Shown here: positions 33,662-41,774 of the stretch, one piece after another
How positions within the stretch are numbered: the first letter of the stretch is position 1
Layout: each line of letters starts with the position of its first letter
From: Clavibacter tessellarius
GTDB taxonomy: Bacteria; Actinomycetota; Actinomycetes; Actinomycetales; Microbacteriaceae
Direction of reading: 5' to 3'
Assembly: GCF_001618005.1 (NCBI RefSeq)
Contig: NZ_LQXA01000019.1
Span: 1-64,000, forward strand
DNA length: 64,000 nucleotides
The notes under the pieces: generated by a model
Told to the model about the DNA's origin: nothing
Databases searched by the model: none
The model's input: only the letters and a program-made list of their open reading frames with translations
Program-made: the position numbers and the translations under genes

Positions 33662-34848
33662 GACGAGCTTCCTTCCCGTGGGGTGGTGCGATGGCGGATG
33701 ACGGATGCGAGCACGAGGGCGGCCACGACGCCCACCACGGCCAGCCCCGCCATGAAGCGGGGGAGCGACCCGGCCGTCCCCAGGGCGGCGTGGACGCCGA
33801 GTACGGATCCCGCCGTCTCGCCGACGCCCATCGCGGCGGCCGTGAGCGTGAAGACCGCGGCGAGGCCGGTGGAGCTCAGACGCTCCGCGAGGTCGCGTTC
33901 CACGAACGGGAGGACGAGGCACTCGGCCAGGCTCACCAGGACGACGCAGGCGGCGATCGCCGCGACGTGCGTCGACACCGCGAGCACGCCGAAGCCGGTG
34001 GCGAAGAGCAGCGTGCCGAGCGGCCCGGACTGGCGGGCGAGCGACGGGAACCGGCGGGAGAGCCGGGCGACGGGCATCTGCGCGGCCAGGACGATGACGG
34101 CGTTGCCCGCGAACACCGCGCCGACCCACGCCACGCCGATCGTCGAGCCGACGACGAGGGGGAGCACGCTGGCGAGCTGGGCGTACATCGCGAAGGCGAC
34201 GACCAGCGAGACCAGGGCGACGGCGACGTCGGGCTCGGCGGCGCGGCGCAGCGCGGACCATCGGAAGCGCTCGGTCGGGCCGATCGGGGCGACGGGCAGC
34301 CAGCATGCGACCGCGGCGCACGCGAACGCGGCGGCCGCCGCGACGAGCAGGGCCGTGCCCGTCCCGGGCCCCGCGAGCAGCAGGCCGGCGGCAGAGGGCC
34401 CGAGCGCCGCGGCGAGGTTGAGGGCCATCGAGAGCCAGGTCAGGATGCGCAGGCGGTCGTCCGTGCCCTCGGCCCGGCCCACGAGGTCCACCTTGATGGC
34501 GAGGACCACGGCCCCGTACCCCACGCCGAGGATGACGACGCCGACCCACGCGGACGCCGCCACCCGCTCACCCGCGGCGAGGAGGAGGAGCCCGACCCCG
34601 CTGAGCGCGTGGCCGACCACGACGGTCGCGCGGGATCCGCATCGGGACAGCGGTGCGACGAACAGGCGTCCGAAGCGCATGGAGAGCACGCCCGTCCCGA
34701 CGAGCGCGGCGGTCGCCGTGGGTCCGAGGCCCAGCCCGTCCGCCGCGATGAGGCCGAGCACCGCCAGGACGCCGCGGGTGATGACGTTGGTCGCGAAGTA
34801 GAGGCCGAGCTCGCGTGCCGGCGGTCGATGCGTCGTCGCGGTGGTCAC
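33658..34848 (-). CDS. MFS transporter, probable product exporter
   Basis: 396 residues with about 12 membrane helices, similar in layout to drug/metabolite efflux MFS proteins. The loop between helices 2 and 3 is LSMRFGRLFVAPLSRCGSRA, a weak version of the GxxxDrxGRR motif. Short cytosolic ends. It is the fourth gene of the seven-gene cluster, with GTG in the preceding stop and its own stop overlapped, so its level is tied to the enzymes. Export of the product and self-protection are the natural roles. Confidence 0.85.
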   Translation of the reverse strand: MTTATTHRPPARELGLYFATNVITRGVLAVLGLIAADGLGLGPTATAALVGTGVLSMRFGRLFVAPLSRCGSRATVVVGHALSGVGLLLLAAGERVAASAWVGVVILGVGYGAVVLAIKVDLVGRAEGTDDRLRILTWLSMALNLAAALGPSAAGLLLAGPGTGTALLVAAAAAFACAAVACWLPVAPIGPTERFRWSALRRAAEPDVAVALVSLVVAFAMYAQLASVLPLVVGSTIGVAWVGAVFAGNAVIVLAAQMPVARLSRRFPSLARQSGPLGTLLFATGFGVLAVSTHVAAIAACVVLVSLAECLVLPFVERDLAERLSSTGLAAVFTLTAAAMGVGETAGSVLGVHAALGTAGSLPRFMAGLAVVGVVAALVLASVIRHRTTPREGSSS

Positions 34849-36068
34849 CCGGCCACCTCGATCCGCACGTCCGCCCGGACCTGCCGGACGAGCCGATCGA
34901 GGTGCTCAGGGTCGTCCGTGCCCACGACGACGAGCCCGGCCCGGCCGAACGAGTCGCGCGGACCCGCGACACGATCGCCCACCCGCACCGCCCAGTCCTC
35001 ATGGAGGATCGTGCCGCCGACGAGTCCCGCCCCCCGGTGGATCGCCGTGACGGTCCCGGCGTGCGGTGCCACGACGCCGACGACCGCGGCAGCGCGCCCG
35101 GGGTCCGGGGCGGGGACGGGGGCGGGGGACGGTCCTCCGAGGACGTCGTCGAGGACCATGCCGAAGAGCTCGATGCCGGGACGCCGGTGCGCGATCAGGG
35201 CGTGGATCCAGTCGCCGCCGAGCCGCGCGTGCACCTCACCGCACACGACCGCGCCGTCGGCGGTGACCCACGCCTCCACGTGGAACAGGCTGTGCGTGAG
35301 GCCGACCGCGGTCACGGCTCGTGCCGCCGTCGACCGGACCTTGTCCTCCTCCTGCTCGGTCAGGCCGCTCGGCTGCCGGTGACCAAGCTCGACGAAGACG
35401 GGCGGCGCGGTCACGCTCTTGCCCGTCACCTCGAGGATCCGCGGCTCCCCGCCGAGCATGACGCCCTCGACGCTGACCTCCCGGCCGAGCACGTACTCCT
35501 CCACCAGGATCCGGTCGCTGAAGGCGGCCGCCGCGAGGACGGCCTCCGCGATCTCCCCCGGCGCCCGCACGAGGCGCACGCCCTGCGACCCGAAGGCGTC
35601 CCGCGGCTTCACGATCCGCGGCAGCTCCGCGTGCCGGAGGTGCTCGACGGCCTCCTCGACGGACGCGAACGCCTCCACCCGCGGCTGCGGCAGCCCGGCG
35701 GCGCGGAGGATCTCCCGGGTCGTGTCCTTCTGCCGGCAGGCGGCGACCTGGGCGGATCCGTTCCAGGGCGCGCCCGCCTCCTCCGCCAGCAGCGCGGTCG
35801 TGATCAGCGAGTGCTCGCGGAAGCCGACGACGGCATCCGGCGTCGGACGGCCGACGAGCGCGGTGCGCACGGCGGAGACGTCCGCGAAGTCCGCGGCGAC
35901 GACCTCGTGCCGCGGGTTCCGGACGATCTCTGCGCCCACCAGGTTCTCGGCGCGGTCGACGACGAGCAGCCGGTGCCCCCGCGCCTCGGCCTCCATCGCG
36001 AGACGGCGCGACCAGTCGGCGACGTGCCCGCCTGCGCCGCCCGCGCCCAGGGCGAGGATGGTGCTCAT
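34845..36068 (-). CDS. ATP-grasp ligase 2
   Basis: 407 residues with the full ATP-grasp fold: N-terminal preATP domain (ILALGAGGAGGHVADWSRRL), ATP-binding strands RIVKPRDAFGSQGVRLV and ILVEEYVLGREVSVEGVM, and metal-binding VVCGEVHARLGGDWIHALI with Glu and Arg of the EvhaRxGG type. This resembles the L-amino acid ligase/BacD branch that joins a carboxylate to an amine through an acyl phosphate. With the second ATP-grasp enzyme of the cluster it suggests formation of two amide bonds, or one each on different partners. ATG overlaps the previous stop (ATGA). Confidence 0.88.
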   Translation of the reverse strand: MSTILALGAGGAGGHVADWSRRLAMEAEARGHRLLVVDRAENLVGAEIVRNPRHEVVAADFADVSAVRTALVGRPTPDAVVGFREHSLITTALLAEEAGAPWNGSAQVAACRQKDTTREILRAAGLPQPRVEAFASVEEAVEHLRHAELPRIVKPRDAFGSQGVRLVRAPGEIAEAVLAAAAFSDRILVEEYVLGREVSVEGVMLGGEPRILEVTGKSVTAPPVFVELGHRQPSGLTEQEEDKVRSTAARAVTAVGLTHSLFHVEAWVTADGAVVCGEVHARLGGDWIHALIAHRRPGIELFGMVLDDVLGGPSPAPVPAPDPGRAAAVVGVVAPHAGTVTAIHRGAGLVGGTILHEDWAVRVGDRVAGPRDSFGRAGLVVVGTDDPEHLDRLVRQVRADVRIEVAG

Positions 36069-37306
36069 CGGACGTCCACGCGGATCAGGGCGTCCGCCTC
36101 CCGGAGGATCCGTTCGAGCTCATCGCGGCTCCCGGCGGCGGCGAGGACGGAGCAGATGACGGAGCCGGTGAAGTCCTCCGGCGGCTGGCCGACGGGACGG
36201 CCGAGCGGGCCGTCCATGAACGCGCCGACCACGCCCGGCACTCCGAGGACCGCATCGAGGCCGCCCACGCCGTGCAGGTGGCCGGTGCGCGTCGTGAGGT
36301 GCTGTCGGGATCCGACGTGCAGCGTCGCCTCCCGCGCCGGCTCCACCGCACGGAGCCGGCACGCGGCGGCCAGGACCTCCGTCACGAAGTCGGATCCGCG
36401 GCTGAGGGGGATGAGGTGGGTGGTGATGTACCCCCCGGCCGTGCGCGAGTTCAGCTCGATGACGCGCACGTCGACGCCGTCGACCATGACCTCCAGGTGG
36501 ATGGCCGTAGTGCCCAGGCCGAGGGCGTCGGCGACGGTCTGGGCGGCCGATCGGCACCTCTCGAGCACCTCGGGCGGGAGGGCCGACGGCTGCACCTGCT
36601 GCAACTCGAGGTGGTATCCGGGGTCGACGAGCTTGTCGGTCACCGTCCAGAGCTCCAGGCGCCCGTCGACGACGATGCCGTCGACGCTGTGCTCCGTGCC
36701 CCGCAGGAAGCCCTCGAGGACGAGCTCGCCCGCACGCCGCCGGAAGACCGGGTCGTTCTCCGGCGTGGAGTAGCGCAGCAGCAGCGCGACGGCCGCGTCG
36801 AGCTCGACGCGGTCGCGCACGGTGAGGATGCCCTTGCTCGCGGAGGCGCCGACGGGCTTCACGACGGCGGGGAACGGCACCGCGCGGGCGGCGGCGTCCA
36901 CGTCCGCCACCGAGCGGATGGCGGCGAACGGCGGGACCAGGGACGCGTCCACCGCGGCGATCGCCTGCCGCGCCGCGTGCTTGTCCCGGGCGCGGGCCGC
37001 GGCCTCCGGGGCGTTGCCCGGCAGGCCGAGCTCCTCGGCGACGTGGGCGACGCCCTCGACGTCGCGGTCGCCCCAGCAGACGACGCCGACGACCTCGTGG
37101 CGCTCGGCGACGGCGCGGGCCGCCGCACGCAAGGCCGGGAGGTCGAACGTGTCCACCATGACGAGCTCGGCGACCAGGCCGGCCGGCACGGGCGGCGTGA
37201 CGTCGGCCAGGACGACGACATCGAGCCCCAGCCGTCGCGCGGCCCAGAACGGCGGCTCCGCCTCCGACCGCGTCGGCCGCGTGTTGACGAACAGGACCGT
37301 GCTCAT
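36065..37306 (-). CDS. ATP-grasp ligase 1
   Basis: 413 residues. PreATP domain TVLFVNTRPTRSEAEPPFWA; ATP-binding segments AVVKPVGASASKGILTV and LVLEGFLRGTEHSVDGIVVD; metal-binding HLEVMVDGVDVRVIELNSRT followed by AGGYITTHLI, where ELNxRxGG-type residues hold Mg2+. The sequence differs enough from ligase 2 to be an old paralogue, so a different substrate is likely. Family members form peptide or amide bonds using ATP. The ATG overlaps the diiron oxygenase stop. No adenylation domains, carrier proteins or NRPS modules accompany these genes. Confidence 0.88.
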   Translation of the reverse strand: MSTVLFVNTRPTRSEAEPPFWAARRLGLDVVVLADVTPPVPAGLVAELVMVDTFDLPALRAAARAVAERHEVVGVVCWGDRDVEGVAHVAEELGLPGNAPEAAARARDKHAARQAIAAVDASLVPPFAAIRSVADVDAAARAVPFPAVVKPVGASASKGILTVRDRVELDAAVALLLRYSTPENDPVFRRRAGELVLEGFLRGTEHSVDGIVVDGRLELWTVTDKLVDPGYHLELQQVQPSALPPEVLERCRSAAQTVADALGLGTTAIHLEVMVDGVDVRVIELNSRTAGGYITTHLIPLSRGSDFVTEVLAAACRLRAVEPAREATLHVGSRQHLTTRTGHLHGVGGLDAVLGVPGVVGAFMDGPLGRPVGQPPEDFTGSVICSVLAAAGSRDELERILREADALIRVDVR

Positions 37307-38409
37307 CGGGCGGCCTCCCCCCTCCGCACGGCGAGACCCGACGCGAGGAACGCGTCGTGGGTGCCCGCGTCCTCGAACACGTCGAGGTCGGCGAGGTAGC
37401 GCACGAGCAGACTGGTCGCCGCGACGCGGTCGGCGTGCACGACGTCGGTCGCGTACGCCCGGTCGAGCGCCTCGGCCGCCTCCGACCCGGGCACGCCGAG
37501 GCGCTGGAGCTCATCCCGCACATCGTCGATCTCCGGTCCGAAGAACGTGTCGATCATCGCGGGCACCTGTCGGCCGACCTGCCGCCGCTGATCGGCGTCG
37601 AGGCACCCCCACAGCTCCTTCAGGTACGTGGCGAAGAAGGCGTGGTGGCGGCCCTCGTCGCGGGCGTGGTCCCCGAGCGCATCAGCCACGCCGCCGTTCA
37701 ACCCGGGGGTGCTGGCGACGTCGCGGAGGTTCGTCGAGATCAGCGTCTCCGAGACGATGACGAACATCAGCCGGAAGAGGGAGACGAGGTCATGACGCTC
37801 GGACGCGTCCAGGATCGCGTGCAGTCCACGGACGAGGGTCGAGCGCGGCATGCCGATCGTCCGGTCCTCGAGCCCCGTCAGCTCCTCGACCTGCAGCTTC
37901 ACGTCGAACGCGACCAGCGAGTGGTGGCCCTCGTCGGTGTACATGCGCAGCGCGTCGCGACGGGCGGCAGCGGTCAGGGGGAGGCCGATGGATCCCGTGA
38001 ACATGCCGAGCAGCACGGGGTTGACCACATGGGTCTCGAGGTGCGTCGTGAAGTTCAGGTACCGGTACAGATGCTGGACCGCGATGTGACGGCGGACCGC
38101 CGGGGACCATGAGTCGGCCGGGCCTCCCGCCGCGAGGACCGGGACCATCGACGGAGGGAACACGTCGTCGAGCTCGAGCAGGCGCCGCGGGGCGGACCGC
38201 ACGGAGGAACGCTCATCCCACGAATCGAACAGCCGTCCCGAGCCGAACGCGTCCCCCTCGTCCAGCAGCCGTGCCGATGCGCCGCCGCCGGCCTCGCCGA
38301 CCTCTTCCCCACCCTGCCCGTGGCCGTCCCGACCGCCCCCGCCGACGGCCCGTCGCGGGCACACGGCTCCGACGGCGCACCCCACGCTCAATCCCGCTAT
38401 CCCGCACAT
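37303..38409 (-). CDS. AurF-like diiron N-oxygenase
   Basis: 368 residues from ATG 38409. All seven iron ligands expected for AurF can be placed: Glu125, Glu160 and His163 (TDEGHHS), Glu221, His248, Glu252 and His255 (DHARDEGRHHAFF). Their spacing matches AurF (Glu101, Glu136, His139, Glu196, His223, Glu227, His230) within one residue. AurF oxidises an aryl amine to nitro; relatives make hydroxylamines or nitro groups. This is the first gene of the seven-gene cluster. Oddities are a Gly-rich N-terminus of about 47 residues and an opening MCGIAG that imitates class II amidotransferases without the rest of that domain. A later start is possible. Confidence 0.85.
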   Translation of the reverse strand: MCGIAGLSVGCAVGAVCPRRAVGGGGRDGHGQGGEEVGEAGGGASARLLDEGDAFGSGRLFDSWDERSSVRSAPRRLLELDDVFPPSMVPVLAAGGPADSWSPAVRRHIAVQHLYRYLNFTTHLETHVVNPVLLGMFTGSIGLPLTAAARRDALRMYTDEGHHSLVAFDVKLQVEELTGLEDRTIGMPRSTLVRGLHAILDASERHDLVSLFRLMFVIVSETLISTNLRDVASTPGLNGGVADALGDHARDEGRHHAFFATYLKELWGCLDADQRRQVGRQVPAMIDTFFGPEIDDVRDELQRLGVPGSEAAEALDRAYATDVVHADRVAATSLLVRYLADLDVFEDAGTHDAFLASGLAVRRGEAAR

Positions 38410-38519
38410 GATCCGCACGCTCCCGCCCTCGTGGTGACCTCGCTCCGACCGCTGGGGCACCGGCGAGTGGAGGCGACGATACGAGCCGGATCGGCGGCTC
38501 GCGCGGGCGTCGAGATCGA

Positions 38520-38548
38520 TTGACACATCCGATCTCGAGGAGTATGCG
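38520..38548 (+). promoter_or_regulatory. Promoter-like element before the VOC remnant
   Basis: TTGACA (38520-38525), a 17-base spacer and TATGCG (38543-38548) on the plus strand. It points into the decayed VOC copy and may be its original promoter. It has no intact gene to serve now. Confidence 0.4.
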
Positions 38549-38590
38549 GCGTCGACCGCACGAGCGACGGGTCGCCCGCTGGACCATCGG

Positions 38591-38712
38591 GGTGGGCTCC
38601 TCGGGGATGAGGTGCACGCAGCCGACGACCGGCTCTCCGCTTCGACGTGTCCGCGGATCCGGCGGGGCACCCGTCCTGCCTGTGCCTGTCGAGCGGGGAT
38701 GCTGCGGCCTGA
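38591..38712 (+). pseudogene. Decayed VOC-family gene copy
   Basis: GGLLGDEVHAADD (38591-38629 region) and, in another frame, RFDVSADPAGHPSCLCLSSG ending at a TGA (38710-38712) match GLLDGEVHVGGD and RFDVYADPAGHPFCLC of the intact VOC gene at 30782-31171. The middle is deleted with a frame change. At the DNA level the 3' part is clearly similar but not identical. It has the same orientation as the intact copy and lies just beyond the other end of the biosynthetic cluster. Confidence 0.7.
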
Positions 38713-38728
38713 GGCGGACCGCGACGGG

Positions 38729-40234
38729 CTAGGCGGGCTGCGGCCGCCGGGGTGCCCGCGCGCCCCGTGACACGAGGACGGCCGTGACGACGCCGAGCAC
38801 CGGCGCGAGGAAGGGGGCCGTGACGGCGATCGTCATGCCGAGGACAGCGGCGACGCCGATCGCGATGCCGACCGCCATCACCGCGCGGAGCAGGCGCCCG
38901 CGGGGCAGCACCGGGATCAGGAGGGCGGCTCCCGCCACGCCCACGAACCCAGCGGCGAGCGGCAGGAGCCGACCGGATCCGGCGTCCGCCCCCGATGCCA
39001 CGTGACCGACGACGACGGTCGCGAGCGCCGCGCCCAGGGCGACGGTCGCGGGGATGACCACGCCGCCCAGCCGCGGCCGGAGCGCCGCCGCTCCCGCGAC
39101 GATCGGCAGGAGCGCGACGTTCGACCCCGCCGCGAGGCCCATACGCATGGCGTCCGTCGCGTCGCCGACCGCGGGCAGCCAGGCGCTCCCCGTGAGCGCG
39201 AAGGCGGCGCAGGCGAGCCCGAGGGCGGATCCGACGAGCGACGTGATCACGACGGCCCGGCGACCGGAGGCCGACAGCGGCGCACGGGCGGCGGGCGCAG
39301 ACCCGGGTCCGGCTGCCGTGCGGGCGCCACCGCGCCCGCCCGAGCGCGACCGGGACCGGGACCGCGACCGCGACCGCGACCGCGACCGCGACCGCGACCG
39401 CGCCGACGCGATCAGCGCGGCGATGGCGAGCGCCCACGCGCCGGAGGACAGGGCGACGAGGCCCACGAGCAGCGCCCCGGGCAGGGCGACGGCCACCGCG
39501 ACGATCCAGCGGGCGACGGCCGAGCGGATCCGGAGCAACCCCGCGAGCACGACCGCCAGTGACGCCGCCCCGAGCAGCCAGGAGGCGAGCGTCAGCTCGG
39601 CGAACGCGGAGGCGAACGGGCTGAGCCGCACGCCCGCGTCGGCTTCGTCGAACCCGACCGACCACGATGCGGCGGCGAGACCGCCGAGGATCCAGGAGGG
39701 CACGGCGAGCGCCGCCGCCGCGAGCGCCGACTCGGCCCGGAGCCCCCCGGACCGGCCCATGAGCCCGAGCAGCGCGACCGTCGCGAGGAGGGCGCCGGCC
39801 CACGGCATCGCCAGGAGCACGGGCGATCCGGGGAGCACGGACGAGAACGCGGCCGCCGGCAGCGCCACGGCGAACAGGAGCGCGACCGTCGCGAGCACGA
39901 GGATCGCCCGCGGAGTCATCCGCTCGAGCAGCCCGTGGGCGCGGAGGGACCACGCCTCGCCGCGGGAGGGGATGCGGCGTCCCTCGGCGTCGGCGTGCTC
40001 CTCGAGGGTGTCGAGCATCACGTCCCCGTCGGCCCGGCGCCAGGCCGCGGGGTACCAGCGGAGGAGCCGTGCGTAGGCGGCGCGGCGGTCGGAGGCGGCG
40101 GGGCGGTCCGCGGCGCGGCGGTCATCGGCGCGGCCGTCGTCGTCGCGCGGGCCGCGGCTCACGTGCGGATCCCGGCCTGCGCGCGGGTCGCGGCCTGCGC
40201 GCGGATCGCGGCCTACGCGCGGATCGCGGCTCAC
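38729..40234 (-). CDS. Membrane protein with N-terminal DPRAGR and internal Arg-Ser repeats
   Basis: 501 residues from GTG 40234, inside the PadR stop. Residues 4-25 repeat RDPRAGR-like units (four copies). A short YARLLRWYPAAWRRADGDVM segment follows; this LLRWYPxxWR motif is common in PadR-linked membrane proteins (HAAS-like). Then come about 12 hydrophobic helices. Between helices lies a (Ser-Arg)n tract encoded by a 6-bp DNA repeat. PadR-membrane protein pairs usually respond to membrane stress or drugs. Function unknown. The N-terminal repeat and Arg-Ser tract are expected in the cytosol. Confidence 0.78.
   Translation of the reverse strand: MSRDPRVGRDPRAGRDPRAGRDPHVSRGPRDDDGRADDRRAADRPAASDRRAAYARLLRWYPAAWRRADGDVMLDTLEEHADAEGRRIPSRGEAWSLRAHGLLERMTPRAILVLATVALLFAVALPAAAFSSVLPGSPVLLAMPWAGALLATVALLGLMGRSGGLRAESALAAAALAVPSWILGGLAAASWSVGFDEADAGVRLSPFASAFAELTLASWLLGAASLAVVLAGLLRIRSAVARWIVAVAVALPGALLVGLVALSSGAWALAIAALIASARSRSRSRSRSRSRSRSRSRSGGRGGARTAAGPGSAPAARAPLSASGRRAVVITSLVGSALGLACAAFALTGSAWLPAVGDATDAMRMGLAAGSNVALLPIVAGAAALRPRLGGVVIPATVALGAALATVVVGHVASGADAGSGRLLPLAAGFVGVAGAALLIPVLPRGRLLRAVMAVGIAIGVAAVLGMTIAVTAPFLAPVLGVVTAVLVSRGARAPRRPQPA
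39346..39404 (+). repeat. Hexanucleotide microsatellite encoding (Arg-Ser)n
   Basis: About nine to ten tandem copies of a 6-bp unit (CGACCG in plus-strand register; two early units have CGGGAC). Read on the minus strand it codes for alternating Ser-Arg in the membrane protein. Copy-number change would alter length by two residues without shifting frame. Confidence 0.85.
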
Positions 40235-40599
40235 GCGGGCGCCGCCGTCGCGGTGGCGCGCGGGGTCGCGACCCGGCGCGGCCGGGCGGGCGCGGAGGCG
40301 GCGGCGATGCTCGCGCGGGCGGCCGCGGCCCGGGCCTGGAGGCGGTCGGCCTCCTCCTGCAGCTCGCCCCGGCCGGCGTCGGTGATCTCGTAGTAGCGCC
40401 GGGCGCGGCCGTCGACGACCTCCTCGCCCGCCGCGCGGATCCGCCCCTCCCGCACGAGCCGGTCGAGCGACGCGTAGAGCGTGGTCACCCGCAGCGTCAC
40501 CTCCCCGTCGCTGAGGCGCGCGACGTCGGCGAGCACGGCGTACCCGTGGCGGCGTCCGGCGGCGAGCGCGGTGAGGATCCAGAAGGCGGTGGCGGTCAT
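40231..40599 (-). CDS. PadR-family transcriptional regulator
   Basis: 122 residues from ATG 40599 (an in-frame GTG at 40617 adds only six residues). The winged-helix domain runs TATAFWILTALAAGRRHGYA, TLYASLDRLVREGRI and the wing GRARRYYEITDAGRGEL, exact PadR features. It overlaps the membrane protein gene by four bases, the standard PadR-effector arrangement in which PadR represses its own operon until a ligand binds. The C-terminus is Ala/Arg-rich and variable. A -10 box directly before the ATG suggests a leaderless mRNA. Confidence 0.9.
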   Translation of the reverse strand: MTATAFWILTALAAGRRHGYAVLADVARLSDGEVTLRVTTLYASLDRLVREGRIRAAGEEVVDGRARRYYEITDAGRGELQEEADRLQARAAAARASIAAASAPARPRRVATPRATATAAPA

Positions 40600-40606
40600 G
40601 GGCGGG

Positions 40607-40612
40607 ACTATA
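40607..40612 (-). promoter_or_regulatory. -10 element for leaderless padR transcript
   Basis: TATAGT on the minus strand ends 7 bases before the ATG at 40599. No convincing -35 hexamer or ribosome-binding site is seen. The start of transcription would fall at the start codon. Confidence 0.5.
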
Positions 40613-40721
40613 CCCACTACGGAAACATGCGTACCGGATCGACAGCCGAGGCACGCGGGGATGCGCGGCGCGCGTGCCCTAGCGTGGGGGCGGCGGACGG
40701 ACCCGCCGCAGGAGGCACCGG

Positions 40722-41774
40722 ATGACGCAGCGCGGCCGCCCCGGCACCACCGTCCGCGTCACCCGCATCGTGCACCGCGGCCTCACCGTGCGGATCAGCA
40801 CGCTCGGCACGCCGGACGACCGCGCCTTCGTGCTCGTCCCCGGCATCGGCGTGAGCTCCGACTACTTCGAGCGCCTCGCCCCGCACCTCGACGAGCGCGG
40901 CACCGTGCACGCGCTCGACCTGCCGGGCTTCGCGGGCGTCGCTCACCCGGGCCGCGCGCTCGCGATCCGCGACTACGCCGACCTCGTGGGCGCCGCGATC
41001 GACGCGCTCGGTCTCGACGACCCCGTGCTCGTCGGCCACTCGATGGGCACGCAGGTGGTGGCGGACCTCGCGGCCCGGCGGCCCGGGATCAGCACGGTCG
41101 TGCTCATCAGCCCGGTGGTGGACCCGGCCGCGCGCTCGGTGCCGCGCGCCGCCCTCCGCTTCCTGCGCTCCTCGGTGCGCGAGCCGAGCCGGATCAAGGT
41201 GCTCGCCGTCCGCGCGTACCTCGTCTGCGGCGTGCGCTGGTTCCTCCGCGTGCTGCCGCGGATGATGTCGTTCCCGATCGAGGCCCGGCTGCCCGAGATC
41301 CGCGCGAGCACGCTCGTGATCCGCGGCGAGCACGACGCCGTCGCCCCGCGCGCCTGGGTCGAGGAGATGGGCCGGCTGCTGCCGCGCGCGCGGCTGTGGG
41401 AGATCCCGGGCGCCGCCCACTCGGTGATGCACGCGCACGCCGACGAGGTGGCCCGCCTCTGCCTCGCCCACCTCGAGCGGCGGCCGGGCGACGGCTCCTC
41501 CACCGAGGACGCGTCGGCCGAGCTCCGCCGCTACCCGGAGGGCGAGGAGCAGCCGGACGAGGAGCACGCGGACTTCGCGCCGACGCTCCGCGACTCGATC
41601 CGCGGGATCCGCGCGCAGGTGGCCGAGGGCCTCGCGATCCGCCGCGACGACGACGCCGCGATCGGCCGCGCCAAGACCGCGCACGCGGAGGCGATGGCGG
41701 ATGCGGCGGAGCGGGCCCGGCGGCGGGCGCGGCGCGCTGCGGGCGCCGGCGGTCGGGCCGGGTCGCGCCGCTAG
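40722..41774 (+). CDS. Alpha/beta hydrolase with charged C-terminal extension
   Basis: 350 residues. Residues 1-255 are an alpha/beta hydrolase: VLVPGIGVSSDYF (oxyanion), Ser107 in LVGHSMGTQ, Asp in IRGEHDAVAP and His in IPGAAHSVMH. The last 90 residues form a charged, Arg/Ala/Glu-rich tail with no known domain. The family covers esterases, lactonases and similar enzymes, so substrate is open. The gene is monocistronic; its stop shares a CTAG with the convergent glutaminase gene. Confidence 0.88.
   Translation: MTQRGRPGTTVRVTRIVHRGLTVRISTLGTPDDRAFVLVPGIGVSSDYFERLAPHLDERGTVHALDLPGFAGVAHPGRALAIRDYADLVGAAIDALGLDDPVLVGHSMGTQVVADLAARRPGISTVVLISPVVDPAARSVPRAALRFLRSSVREPSRIKVLAVRAYLVCGVRWFLRVLPRMMSFPIEARLPEIRASTLVIRGEHDAVAPRAWVEEMGRLLPRARLWEIPGAAHSVMHAHADEVARLCLAHLERRPGDGSSTEDASAELRRYPEGEEQPDEEHADFAPTLRDSIRGIRAQVAEGLAIRRDDDAAIGRAKTAHAEAMADAAERARRRARRAAGAGGRAGSRR

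Noticed and set aside
38272-38409. Separate asparagine synthetase-like gene at the cluster start
   Set aside because: Only MCGIAG matches; the remaining conserved blocks of that domain are missing.
39346-39404. CRISPR array or RNA element
   Set aside because: The repeat is a 6-bp microsatellite in a coding frame with no spacers. No CRISPR-like spaced repeats were seen anywhere in the window.
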